Source of the DNA: Batkoa obscura
Lineage: Eukaryota > Entomophthoromycota > Entomophthoromycetes > Entomophthorales > Batkoaceae
DNA: 36,453 bases
Assembly (NCBI GenBank): GCA_030770535.1
Contig: JASVEC010000174.1
Location: 1-36,453 of the forward strand
Reading direction: 5' to 3'
Shown here piece after piece: positions 10,191-20,979 of this stretch. Positions within the stretch are counted from its first letter, which is position 1. Every line of letters starts with the position of its first letter. The position numbers were made by a program, and so were the translations under genes. The notes under the pieces were generated by a model. It was not told the origin of the DNA, did not search any database, and saw only the letters and a program-made list of their open reading frames with translations.

Positions 10191-10637
10191 GTTGTGGAAT
10201 ATCGCTTTGTCAGTCTCATGGTTAATTATAACATAACAATCGCCTAAGCTGTTGTGTTCTCGAGTTCAGAGGAAATCAATCCCATGTTCTTATTTTAATT
10301 TGTTATGAGAATTTCTAGCTCCATCCAAAAGAATATTATCTTCTCATTTTGATATTTATACTTTTCAGAGTATAAAAGAGTTTACAGAGTATAGTAGTTT
10401 GAGGCTTTTTAACTGAATTATTCCCTGATATCTCGAACATTTAATAAAGCCACTAAGTTTTCTTAATAGTATTTTACATAGGTTTTACATTAGTATTGTC
10501 TATTCTATTTGTCTTATATAGCTTGTAACCTATTACGTGCTATTCCTCATAAACTAAGACTTTTCGACTTATAGTGTAGTCAACCCAGCAATAGCTGTTC
10601 TTGACTCCAAACACTGAGCACCAGATTTCACAGTTAC
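10191..10637 (-). repeat. 0.45-kb dispersed repeat, SINE-like, copy 3
   Basis: On the minus strand this aligns along its whole length with 20980-21450. Shared blocks in order are TGAAA..TG.T.CT.AGTG, AGTCGAA..GTCTTAGTTTAT, TACAA.CTAT.TAA.ACAAATA, ATCAGGGA.TAAT.CA.TTAAAAA, CTCTTTTATACTC, GA.CT.GAGAACACA.CA.CTTA and GCRATATTYCAC. It has diverged by perhaps a quarter. No protein frame is conserved between copies. It abuts the transposon fragment that starts at 10641. Confidence 0.75.
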
Positions 10638-10640
10638 AAC

Positions 10641-11901
10641 TTATTATTAAAAATACAAAAAAACTAAAGATGAGCAAACTGAAACTATTATACAATATTT
10701 ACTAAATGATTCAACTATTTCATCAAGATTTAATAAAAAAAATAATGATAGTAAATATTCATCAGATAATATATATATTAAATAAAAGTAGAAGAATGAT
10801 ATATAATAAATATTTGAATGATTTAAAAGATAAAGCAGTAGCTAGGTCAACATTTTTTAAATATATATCAAGTAGTTTCAAAAATCCAGCAAGAAAAACA
10901 AATTTATGTAATATATGTGCCCAGTATACAGTTAAAAAAAAGTTATTTGAAAATAAAACAAATACAGCAATAAAAAACAAAGTAGAAATATAAGTTTTTA
11001 ATAAAGAAGAAAAGTTATACAAATTACATAAATTCTGTGTTGATACTCAAAAAAACACATTTAATGAAACTATTAAAAAATTAAATACCAAAAGTTGTAT
11101 AATGATTTTAGATCATTATAACAAACAAGCTATATCGGTATTGGGTAAAATAGAAGATATCAATCAATTAGTTTCAAGATTCGAGGTTTTTATTTGCGAA
11201 CATAATAAAATTAATAACTCGATTGTTGATAAAGGGAAAACAGATATAATCTTTAAAAAGTATGAAAGAAACAAAAATACAAAAAGAATAATAGAGATGC
11301 AAGGTATTAAGAAGTATTTACATGTTATTAAACATAATAATAAGCTATATTGTTATCCAGTATCTGATATATCAAAAAAGTGATATATTATAATCAAAGC
11401 TATAAGGTCTATAGAAAATAGAAAAATTAAAAGATCAATCCCAGTTTACCTTATAAAAATAATAGAAATCAATTATTAAATGTTAATATTACTTATGTTA
11501 ATATTACTTAAGTTATTAATAGTCAAGTTAATAAATAGCAAAGAACAGTAACTGTAATAATATGTAAAAGCTATTATTATATTAATTGTACTATATGGGG
11601 ATGGTTAGTTATAGCTTTGGGCCTAACCACTCCCTCCCATACAGCTATTTATTAACTTGGCAATATATTAATAATGTAATTATAATATCAAAATAGTTTA
11701 TTTATTTGATAATAAATCTACAATGTTGGTTATAAAGCAGTTGATAATAAATGTTTCTCAATAAAACTTTATAAAAATATGTATTTATTTACATACTACA
11801 ATTTTGATTGGTATCAATGTAGATATTATATTGGTAAAAGCCTTGCTAATTCGAAAATTTCTATTAAATTTAGTAGAAATTCAGCTAACTTAGACATCCC
11901 C
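10641..11901 (+). mobile_element. Third transposon copy, 5'-truncated and internally deleted
   Basis: It joins the family at the LKPIIKN region of the transposase, keeps the LCNIC block, and then jumps from DHYNKQAISVLG straight to KIEDI. The whole catalytic middle, including the MITE insertion point, is missing. Downstream it matches the inner part of the palindrome arms and continues to a true right end, ACTTAGACATCCCC, followed by ATAT (11902-11905). That end shows what the left arm of the palindrome has lost. The sequence between 11370 and 11480 resembles the inner right arm of the palindrome more than the left arm. Confidence 0.8.
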
Positions 11902-11905
11902 ATAT

Positions 11906-12092
11906 TTATTGTAGTATTATAATATAAACCTATTAAAAATCAAATGATATTACTTATATAAATCGATTTAAATAAAAAAGTCTTTAAAATTAACTTAAAC
12001 TTAACAGTTTTATTTTATTTTTATATTAAAGCTTATATCTATTATTTAGTTTACTTTTTATTACCTTTATTTTTATTACTTTATACTTAAAT
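11906..12092. other. Short AT-rich spacer
   Basis: Nothing recognised between the transposon end and the next MITE. Confidence 0.5.
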
Positions 12093-12096
12093 ATAT

Positions 12097-12190
12097 GTGG
12101 ATCTTTTTTTAGTTTTGTCGCTTTTTTTATTTTTTAAGGATTAAAGTGAAGAAATTATAGTAAAATTTTTGAACAAAAAAATACATCCCC
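12097..12190. mobile_element. MITE copy, diverged
   Basis: 94 bp, ends GTGGATC and CATCCCC, preceded by ATAT (12093-12096). It lies tail to tail with the next copy, with only GTAT between them. Confidence 0.75.
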
Positions 12191-12194
12191 GTAT

Positions 12195-12293
12195 AAAGAT
12201 GTGTTTTTTTGCTTAGGAATTTTACTAACAATCTTTCCGCTCAAATAGTGCTTAAAAAATGGAAAAAATGATGGAGCCAAAAAAAAGATCCTC
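12195..12293. mobile_element. MITE copy, opposite orientation
   Basis: 99 bp with a near-complete family core (CCGCTCAAATAGTGCTTAAA). Its left end is drifted (AAAGATG) and its right end is GATCCTC before ATAT (12294-12297). It is inverted relative to the neighbour on its left. Confidence 0.75.
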
Positions 12294-12491
12294 ATATAAT
12301 GCTCTATTGTATATATTTTCAGCTTTTTATTTTTTTAGTTATATTAGGGGGTATCTTAACTTCTATAGTTAGTTTTATAAATTCATTTAGCACTTAAAAA
12401 TTGGTTATTCTTTTGCTTGAAATCAACATATATATTGCTTTATATACTTAGTGTTTATTATTATTAGTAAATATCTGAGTATCTACTATAT

Positions 12492-12589
12492 GGGGATGTA
12501 TTTTTGTGCTTAAGAATTTTACCAACAAATTTTCCGCTTAAATAGCGCTTAAAAAATGAAAAAAATAATGAAGTCAAAAAAACACTCTC
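12492..12589. mobile_element. MITE copy, young
   Basis: 98 bp, GGGGATG...CACTCTC, flanked by ATAT (12488-12491, 12590-12593), near consensus. Confidence 0.9.
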
Positions 12590-12593
12590 ATAT

Positions 12594-13979
12594 TTTATCA
12601 GTCATATTATAAATCTATTATTTTCAATCTTTTTTCAATCCTATTTCCTAAGCAAACAGCTTTATTGATTAAAATAATAAAATGTATAAAGATAGGCATC
12701 TTTAACTTAAAAAGCTTTAAACTTTCAATTTTTTATATGACATAATTTAAAAGTTACTTGTTTTTTAGATATTTAGTCCAAAGCACTCCCTTAAGGGGGC
12801 CAAAAAAATTATAGACCAAGACGACTTTTGTTAAGTAAAAATCAAAAACTTATGTTAAATGATAATTAGAGGAAAAATCAAAAAGCAGTTAATTTCCATC
12901 GTTAGAAAACATTTTGCAAGCAACTTCATTCCTTCTGAACAAGTGGTTCTCTTAGGGAATAGAGAATTATATATTAGTCAAGATTTTTTTAGCTAAAATG
13001 GTTCTAAGAAGAAAAGGTCTAGTGGATTTTATAAACTGATTTATAGTGATGAAAAGCTAAGGTTTTAGTGTCCTGTATATCCAAGATTGTACTAAACCCT
13101 ACCAAAGACAATATAATAAATTCCAGATGTTAAACTAGGAAACTGATTTTTTTTGTCGAATCTTAGTCTAACTTGAACTAATGGTATCTACTTTTTGTTA
13201 TCTTTTCTTTTATTCACTTAGCTTTTCTTGTTTTAAATGAAGCAAACTTTGTATTCGAATAGGTAACCAAAAAAAGGTAAATCATTAAGTGGATAATTAG
13301 GAGTTTAATCATACACACAAATGATAAACATTTATAAAAAATTAATTCTAAACAGGACTTGAATCATTTGGATTTGTTAAAACTATATTATAAGTAAACA
13401 AAAGGATTCAAAGCTTACGATAACCTCAAGGCTTTGTACTATCACGGGTAAATTATATTCATAAAAACATTAGTGTTTCTCAAGTTCCTATTGGTTTTTT
13501 GAATAGTAGTTTTATAAAGGTGGAGAATTACAGCAACGAGATGCTTACTATGTTATCTTCCTGATATTTTCCAGGTTAGTCACTTTTTAAACTTTGGTTT
13601 TTGTTTTATTGAAATAAATCCCTGCTTCATTTATTTTTGAACTTAGTACGTTTAGAAAAATGACATTTGATAAAAATATTATTGTTATAAGCAACAGCAT
13701 TATTATTATTCTAACATAAACTTATAAGTCTTATGGGAAATTCTAGTATATATGTATAGTTTTGAGATGGAAATTGCCTTTTTTGCGATAAATTACTACT
13801 CTTTGGACTATTAACTTTTTGTACCTACATTGCTTAGATAAAATTTTCTTCATCTGTACTATATATTAAAAGACTATCCTTTAAATACGTCCAAATAATC
13901 AAAGGAAAAGGTCGATATAAAACAAATTACTTTATATAATGGAGCTTTTTTATTCAATTTTAAGGATCAATCTATCAAG
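12594..13979. other. Mostly empty spacer
   Basis: About 1.4 kb. Apart from the doubtful small frame at 12859-13068 I see no gene or repeat. Confidence 0.5.
12859..13068 (+). pseudogene. Doubtful small frame with one internal stop
   Basis: An ATG opens 45 codons (MIIRGKIKKQLIS...ISQDFFS). After a single TAA at 12994 the same frame continues for 23 more codons to TAG. The first block has a mixed, protein-like composition unusual for this AT-rich spacer (IVRKHF, VVLLGNREL). I recognise no family. It could be a remnant of a gene, an exon, or chance. Confidence 0.18.
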
Positions 13980-13983
13980 ATAT

Positions 13984-14079
13984 GGGGATGTATTTTTTCG
14001 TTTAAGAATTTTGCTAATAATCTTTCCACTCAAATAGTGCTTAAAAATGGAAAAAGTAATAAAGACAAAAAACATCTTC
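13984..14079. mobile_element. MITE copy
   Basis: 96 bp, GGGGATG...CATCTTC, flanked by ATAT (13980-13983, 14080-14083). Confidence 0.88.
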
Positions 14080-14083
14080 ATAT

Positions 14084-14700
14084 TTAAATATAACTATTAT
14101 AATTTTTTATGACTTTTTTAGTGCTAATTTTTATGAGCGAATTATAACCACTTTTAAGCCCTAGTTCATCATATTCCAATCAAACTTTTAAGATAAAATT
14201 TGTTTCTAAATAAGTAGTTAATTAGGTCGTAAAAGAGCTACAACAATTGTACCTTCTTTAATTTTACAGGCTGGTAGTTTTATGAAGCTATTAATTTATA
14301 AATCAATTTCCAGTATAAACTAATATTTTAAAGTTTCCAGTGGTAGTACATAAGTATAAAAACACTATGACTATGAAGTTTGTTTCGAAAATTTGCCTGT
14401 ATATAATTTACAAAATTTTAAATAAACGATTGGACTTATTACAATATAATGTTTGGTTATAAAGCCTATACCGAAAAAGTTGTATATTATTTGCTACTTA
14501 AATTATGATCAATAATGATTTTATATTTAAAAGGGGATTTTAATAATGGCTACACTATACAATTAACCTAATAAGCCATTAAAAAGACTGAAAGTACACC
14601 AACTCGCCTTCTAACCTTGGATACTACTTTTTTATAGTAATAAACCATCTGGGTGGAACTATATCTGAAATTACACTATTTTCACTTATGATTTACACAC
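14084..14700. other. No gene seen
   Basis: About 0.6 kb of AT-rich spacer; nothing supported. Confidence 0.5.
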
Positions 14701-14725
14701 TTTTATAAACACAAAAATACATCCC
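14701..14725. mobile_element. MITE end fragment
   Basis: AAACACAAAAATACATCCC is a lone MITE end, about 35 bp before a second MITE that lacks its own left end. The pair may be the result of a deletion between two copies. Confidence 0.5.
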
Positions 14726-14758
14726 TTAATATTAGGTTTAATTACAAAATGTCCACTT

Positions 14759-14840
14759 TTTAAGAATTTTACCAACAAATTTTCCGCTTAAATGGCGCTT
14801 AGAAAATGGAAAAAATAATGAAGTCAAAAAAAACACTCTC
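14759..14840. mobile_element. MITE copy lacking its left end
   Basis: It has the family sequence from TTAAGAATTTTACCAAC through the core to CACTCTC, followed by AAAT. The outer 15-20 bp of the left end are missing. Confidence 0.8.
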
Positions 14841-16064
14841 AAATATTGAGTTTGAATTTCTGAAGTGCTGCTGGTTTTTAAAATTAACTAATACTTTATT
14901 GTGGTTTTTGTTAAGCCAATAATGACAAATTTCGTTATAATAAAGCCTTTTTGTTTTCATATCATCATATATATAGATTATTGTTATATTTATTTTTCAT
15001 ACAATTTTTAATTTGAAACAAAATAATTACTATGAGTTAAAATATCACTTTGAGCATGAATTTTGTGGAAAAGTTCAATTAATATTTGAATTTGGAGACT
15101 GTTAAGTATTAGACTGATATAAAAATTTAGATATTAAAAAGGGATGACTATTTATTATTTAATCAAAAAATAAAGTTGGGTACAGAATGCTTGGTTTATT
15201 TTTAAAATGGCAAACTTTCTACTTTATTAAAAAGATTAAAAATTAAATACCCCTTTATAAGCATGTTTTTTCAACTCAGCAAACTAATATTATTATTGTT
15301 TTATTTAGAACATGAATTTTATCAATAATTATTATTTAAGGTTAATATTTAGTCACTTGAAAATATTTAATTTATTTTTATGGGCATTTTATGAAAGGGA
15401 TGGCAATATCGGATTTATCTATATTTAGTAAGGTTCTATTTTATTTAGAATTAGTTTGGGAATATTTTGGTTTTAAACTTCTCCTTTATAGTGAAAAAAT
15501 AAACTAAAGCTTTATCGAACTTGATATGATAGCAAAAGCAAAAACACAGATAAAATGGGTGTTTTAAGGTAAGAAAAACTTGATGTTTACTTTTCGAATA
15601 ACGCCCACTTTTAAATGAAGGTAGAAGACAAAACTCAATTTGATAAGAATATTAAAGGGAGAAATATTAAGATGCTCTTGTTTCATTTTTCGACCATTTT
15701 TAATATAGCCAAGTTATTTTTAGCCGTGTCACATAAAAAAGGTATTTCCTTATATAATTTCATCTTCAAAAAGGGGGGTCTTTACCATAAATTTCACAAT
15801 ATCAAAGTGCATAAAATAATTATAAACAAAGTCTCTTAGTTTGGGTTTTATCTGACCTTTTAGACTTGGTCCTTCTGCTCAGGTAGAACATCCATTTAGT
15901 TTTTGTTGTCCCAATAAAATATTTGAAGTTTAAGTTTACGAATTTCTACAAAAAGTAATCTTTTGTTTATAGTATCAATTTATTCTGTTAAAACTTTTTT
16001 AATTCTCAAGTAATAAAAAACAAATAATTTTATTTCATATATTAATAAACTGGCTAACAAAATC
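14841..16064. other. No convincing gene
   Basis: About 1.2 kb. A 74-codon open frame at 15615-15839 starts with ATG, but it has no recognisable domain and its composition looks like the surrounding spacer, so I do not call it. Confidence 0.45.
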
Positions 16065-16409
16065 TCAAATTGAGACTAATGTTTTTTCTTTTCTACGTTG
16101 GTTTTGAAACCAAATTTGGATTTTTCTTTCACTCAAGTTTAAAGCATTAGATAACCAAATCCTTTCTTTTTTAGTAGGGTAGTGGTTCTCTTTATAGAAA
16201 TCAAACAACATGCTTTCTTGGTGCCTCGATTTACGTACTCTTAAATTCGTATATATATTTATTATGTTTTCGCTACTGCTGCTAGTCAAGTAATCGCTAC
16301 TTTTGTTAAATAAGGCATTATCGGATTTATCATTTGATGAAGAATCGTTATTTAGTATATCATAAAACAATTCATTAATACTTGGCAACTTAACATTATA
16401 GGTTTTCAT
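16065..16409 (-). CDS. Homeodomain protein B (114 aa, intronless)
   Basis: Predicted nuclear transcription factor. The homeodomain spans about residues 53-112, with recognition helix KIQIWFQNQRRK (W100, F101, Q102, N103, R105). N-terminal residues 8-19 read LPSINELFYDIL, the motif shared with genes A and C. A Ser/Asn-rich linker joins the two. The open frame reaches an ATG at 16502, but I chose the internal ATG at 16409. That places the LPS motif one residue later than in gene A and level with gene C, and a TATA-like box lies between the two ATGs. With the upstream ATG the protein would be 145 aa with a basic, unconserved extension. Homeobox gene C lies about 1.8 kb upstream on the same strand. 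Confidence 0.83.
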   Translation of the reverse strand: MKTYNVKLPSINELFYDILNNDSSSNDKSDNALFNKSSDYLTSSSSENIINIYTNLRVRKSRHQESMLFDFYKENHYPTKKERIWLSNALNLSERKIQIWFQNQRRKEKTLVSI

Positions 16410-16449
16410 TATTATTCTAAATTTTGTTTTTCTCAAAAATATCTTTTTA

Positions 16450-16460
16450 CTTATATATAT
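16450..16460 (-). promoter_or_regulatory. TATA-like box of homeobox gene B
   Basis: On the minus strand ATATATATAAG lies 41-51 bp before the ATG at 16409, inside what would be coding sequence if the ATG at 16502 were used. It supports the shorter protein. Confidence 0.35.
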
Positions 16461-16502
16461 TTCAGTATTCGTAACTACAATTCTATTTAAATGATACCCC
16501 AT

Positions 16503-18186
16503 TTTATAATTTATAAATTATTTCAACTTGATTTAATTTAGCTAGACTGTATTTTACGAAGTATGTAACTATGATTATTGAATTCAATAATGAGTTAAAT
16601 CCCCTTAATCTAAGATTAAGCTATCTATTTATACCTTTAGATTAATTTCTGAGTAATAGAAACTTCTAGTAATATTATTTCTGTTGTAGAAGCCTGAATT
16701 ATATCTAAGCTTCTGAGTAAGACTATTTAACGTTATCTTTATAGTATTGCAAATAGTTATTTTATTTTTAACACTGAGATCATTTTTCACACTCACTATT
16801 TTTTATTTACTCCTTTTATTATATCACCTTATTTAAATATCTTTAAATCACTTGAGATATTCGATCTCAACATAACAAAGTTACACCTTTGGCTTATATA
16901 AATGACTAAGTAGGACCATTGAAAAAAGATGTCATTATTATCATAGTTAAGATACAACATTCTATTACTTTTTGGCTTATTAATATAATAAATTTGCTTT
17001 TTAAATGGGGTCATTTGAGCAGGGATACTAAATCGAACTTTTTCTGAGAGACTTATTCTATAAAAATAATTTTTAAAAAACTTTCCGTTTATATACTGCC
17101 TTTATACAAAAATTCCGACTTAAAAGTCCCGTTTCTAAAATGATAATATAATTTTATAATTGTTTTGAGTTGTACAATCATTAGCAGACATTATACTAAT
17201 AACATTATTACGAGTTGATTAAAATTATCGTAAAAAACTATTTAATTTACAACTATTTTATGATATATGATTTAGCTTTATAAATAGTTAAATTCGATTA
17301 GCTCATGTTATATATTAACATTAATTAAAGTTTAATAATACCAAAATTTAAATAAAACATGGTTTGAAATATTATTTTGGGAATAAATTTTAAAAGTAAC
17401 AGTTAAAGGTTGCAATCTCAAATCAGAACTGAGATTCACTTGTAAAAAGTAATCGCCTTTTTTAAAACTAAAGATTTTATTTTTATATACTGCTTTAAAG
17501 CAAAAAATATTATTATTCAATTTTTTGGGTTTACAGGTGTGTATTTTAAATTGCTAAAATATATATAGAAAGATCCCGAAATATCAAAAGGGGTAGTTAA
17601 ATATTAATTTTACATTCAATGGCGGAATTTAACTTGATCTAGATCAGATGCTTAATCTCCCCCTTTCTTTTGATTTATCACTTTAGCATACAGCTGTTGC
17701 AACTTTGTTCTAACTTTGTTAACTGCTCATTTAATAATAAAATTTTGCTTAAGCTAGGCTAAAATCTACAGACTAGACTTTAAAAAAACCTTATACTAGA
17801 TAACTGACTAAAATTACTGCAAATTAAGTCGGAATAGAATTGGAGAAGCTATATTTGACTATATAATAATTTTTAGAACCAATAATGTATACATTTAAGT
17901 GTAACCTATAATAAACAAATAAAAAATAAACAAGGCTTTAGAGTTTATATTTGAAAGATTTTAGATGCAAATTGTCAAAAGGCAGATATAGAAATCATTA
18001 ATTTTATAATTACAATTTTAAGTTTATTAAAAAAAGTTAATCTGTATAATAGTACTTAATATAAAAATAATGTATTTTTAATAGTATATATAATATCAAA
18101 ATAAAGAACGGAAATTAATTAAAAAACTAGCTGGCCTATTTAAAGCTTATGAAGATCATAAAAAATAAAAGGTTAACTAGAATAGC
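16503..18186. other. Spacer between homeobox genes B and C
   Basis: About 1.7 kb, AT-rich. Two 61-62 codon minus-strand frames (16829-17014, 17332-17520) have no domain and look like chance. No repeat or MITE is seen. Confidence 0.5.
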
Positions 18187-18612
18187 TTATAGAGGAAGGG
18201 ATTGAAAATTCCTTAATAGTTTAACTTTTTGTCTTTGGTTCTGGAACCAGATTTGAATTTTACGTACAGGCAATGAAAGTTTTTCGGACAACCTTTTCCT
18301 TAAAACCTTATCTGGAAATGGTGTTCTTTGAAACACTTGGTATAATATATCTTCTTGCTCTTTAGATTTACGTATTCTATAGCTGACATTTCTTATTTTG
18401 TTATCGGCAGCACCATTTTGATTATAATTATTGTTTATTCCAGCATAATAATATCTTGGAGGTGAAAAAGTATCATTTGCACTAATAATGGTATTATCTG
18501 TTGAGCTGCAACTGTTTGCGCTATTATCTACCAAAACAATTTTTGGGCCAGGTAATAAAAAATCTCCAAACACATCTTTTAAGCTAGGAAGAATCACTCC
18601 ACTCTTGTTCAT
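18187..18612 (-). CDS. Homeodomain protein C (141 aa, intronless)
   Basis: Predicted nuclear transcription factor. The homeodomain spans about residues 75-134, with recognition helix KIQIWFQNQRQK (W122, F123, Q124, N125, R127). Residues 8-19 read LPSLKDVFGDFL, the diverged form of the N-terminal motif of genes A and B. The linker is longer than in A and B, with a Ser/Thr/Asn-rich part and a Tyr/Asn patch. The ATG at 18612 is the only in-frame one that gives the conserved spacing to the motif. B and C are tandem on the minus strand, and A lies about 8.7 kb away on the other strand. The three look like a local gene family that has diverged strongly outside the motif and helix 3. Confidence 0.87.
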   Translation of the reverse strand: MNKSGVILPSLKDVFGDFLLPGPKIVLVDNSANSCSSTDNTIISANDTFSPPRYYYAGINNNYNQNGAADNKIRNVSYRIRKSKEQEDILYQVFQRTPFPDKVLRKRLSEKLSLPVRKIQIWFQNQRQKVKLLRNFQSLPL

Positions 18613-18633
18613 ATTACCGCCAAATTTTATTTA

Positions 18634-18668
18634 TGTCAATAAAGATCAGTAAAGAAAGATTATATATT
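18634..18668 (-). promoter_or_regulatory. Proximal promoter of homeobox gene C
   Basis: It holds a TATATA-type tract (18661-18668, about 50 bp before the ATG) and the 10-mer TGTCAATAAA on the plus strand (18634-18643). The 10-mer, with one more flanking base, also occurs directly before the ATG of gene A (9486-9496). On the gene C coding strand it reads in the opposite orientation. Confidence 0.3.
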
Positions 18669-20407
18669 TATTATCTTTTTAATGATTTTTCTGCTATTTT
18701 ATTTACTATTTATACTTTTTTCAATTATTATTTTATAGTAAAAAAGTGCTGAGTTTAATTTTTGAATTTCCACCCCTTCTGTAAAGATTGTTCAACCCCT
18801 TTATTTCGTAATACTAAATCTGGGTTATAGAGTGCTGAAATCTAGTCAATTCTCCATACTTTATTAACCCCCTCACCCATCTAGTTCACTATAATAGTTT
18901 TAATCAATGCAAATTGAACATATTTTTATCTAATAATCAATTATAAAAATAATATCGTTTATTAAACTCAAAAGCAATACTAACGAAGATAAAAATAAAT
19001 ATTTATTATGTTTATTCTTTACTTAATAGCAAGCTTGTCTTTTATTTATAAAATAGTGTAAGTAGTAGTTAAGAATAAATAGGAGAATTGATTCATTAAA
19101 TAAGGGATACGTAATGTGGTTACATAGTGTGATTATATAAGTTACAAATTTAGGTAAATTTTTATTTAAAAATAATGTTATATATTTTATCAACTGATTT
19201 TAATTAACATCACTTCTAAACCATCTTCAATTGAATTAAAATTATCTATTTCGAATAACTGAGTTTAAAATATACCATATATTAAACATGATATACCAAT
19301 TATTATGTGCTATCTTTAGCATCTTGAATCTTATTAGCATAAAAAATAATTTATAAAAAATAAATAAATTAGGTTTTAACAAAGCAAATGAATTCAAAAA
19401 AATAGTGTACACATCCTTTTCTACTATTTCTATTCTAAATAATATAAATAAATAACGGAATAAATGTAATTTATGTGAACTTAGCCTTATTTATTTATAT
19501 CTATCTAAAACTCCCTTTTATTCTACTTATTTTTATAAATCAATATTAAATTTTAAGCTTAAGTATCAACCCCATATTATTGCAAAATAAATCTGGTAAA
19601 GATACACATTAAAGTAATGGCTATTTTTAATTAATTACGATTGGTTATCTATGGAAGATTTATCCAATCATTTTATTTACAATAAAAATAGGGTTGTAAA
19701 TTTAACCCTTAATAAAATTTTATTAATTATTTTAACGAATTTGCACACTTGACAGCCCTGAATAAAGGTTCAAAAATATTAATAATATAAGGCAGTTAAG
19801 ACATTAAAAAAAGCTATTTTTTATTACGAAAATACTAATTTCTATCAATAAATTTTTTAAAAACCTCGAATCTGATGGACAAGTGTGTCATTGAATTAAA
19901 ATTAGCTTATGAACAATGTGTTTCTTGGAATAAACATTATTGAAAATTATGTTTAGATTTGATATCAAAATTTATATAAACAGCTATTCAAACTAAAACA
20001 ATAGAATGCTTTATTGCATAGAATAAGGTTAACTAGCAAGTCTAAGAAAAAATAATTTTTTCTATGTTGATATATAGCTTAACCAGATGGTGCATCACCT
20101 GATTGAGTTATGTTTAAATAAAGTAGTAGAGGAGTATATTAAAAAATATGAATATGTTTTTTTGTCTAATAGGAGTTTTAGAAAAATGCCTTTTTTTAAA
20201 AAAAGGATGTAATACACAAGGGTATAATTAATCTTGCTTTTTCTTTAAATTCCTATTTACTGTCTATTAAATAAACCACTTGAGGATTTTCCCCTTCAAA
20301 GGATATAATAAAAAAGTCAATATCATAATTACATTGATATCAAAGCTTGATAAGTTTCTTATCAACAATAAAATACTTCACTATTATAGTTTTATCAAAT
20401 ACCACAT
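18669..20407. other. No gene seen
   Basis: About 1.7 kb of AT-rich spacer upstream of homeobox gene C. Neither coding frames nor MITE or SINE-like sequences were recognised. Confidence 0.5.
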
Positions 20408-20504
20408 GGGGATGTATTTTTTGTTTAAGAATTCTACTAACAACCTTTCTGCCTAAATAGTGCTTAAAAAAATGGAAAAAGTGATAAAGCCAAAAAAAAT
20501 CCTC
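20408..20504. mobile_element. MITE copy
   Basis: 97 bp, GGGGATG...ATCCTCG, with a full core. The flanks (ACAT and AATG) no longer match, so it is older or its target was not duplicated. Confidence 0.8.
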
Positions 20505-20748
20505 GAATGATAAATTTAAAATTAAATCAAAGTGGTATAAATTAAAAATAAAAATAAAAATAAAATAAAATTTCTGTTTATTTTTTTAGCAAATTTATAA
20601 TTTTTACTTTTAGGATTAAATAGTAAATTATCATACTAATAATAATTACGAAATATAATAGTTTTAATTATTAATAAAATAAAAACAGAGTAAATTTTAG
20701 AAAAATTACTTAATTTTAAAATAACAGAACTTTTTTATTTTTAAATAT

Positions 20749-20846
20749 GGGGGTGTTTTTTTGGCTTTATCACTTTTCCCATTTTTTAAGCGCTGTTTGA
20801 GCAGAAAAACTATTAATAAAATTATTAAACACAAAAATACATCCCC
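20749..20846. mobile_element. MITE copy
   Basis: 98 bp, GGGGGTG...CATCCCC, flanked by ATAT (20745-20748, 20847-20850). Confidence 0.9.
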
Positions 20847-20979
20847 ATATTATTTTTTGATTAAAATATTAAATCTATTAAAATATTTATTTTTGTTTTG
20901 ATAAAACATAATGTAGACTGTATAATAATAAATATAACTACTGATTAAATAATCTAATATTTTATAAAAAATAATATAG

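Noticed and set aside
15615-15839. 74-codon ATG-started frame
   Set aside because: No domain, no neighbouring exon that joins it, and base composition like the spacer around it.
16829-17520. Two minus-strand frames of 61 and 62 codons
   Set aside because: Low-complexity Ile/Tyr/Asn/Lys-rich products with no family likeness; expected by chance in AT-rich DNA.
9497-18612. Calling the homeobox cluster a mating-type locus
   Set aside because: All three are non-TALE type, no HD1/HD2 divergent pair or typical flanking gene is seen, and no allelic data are available.
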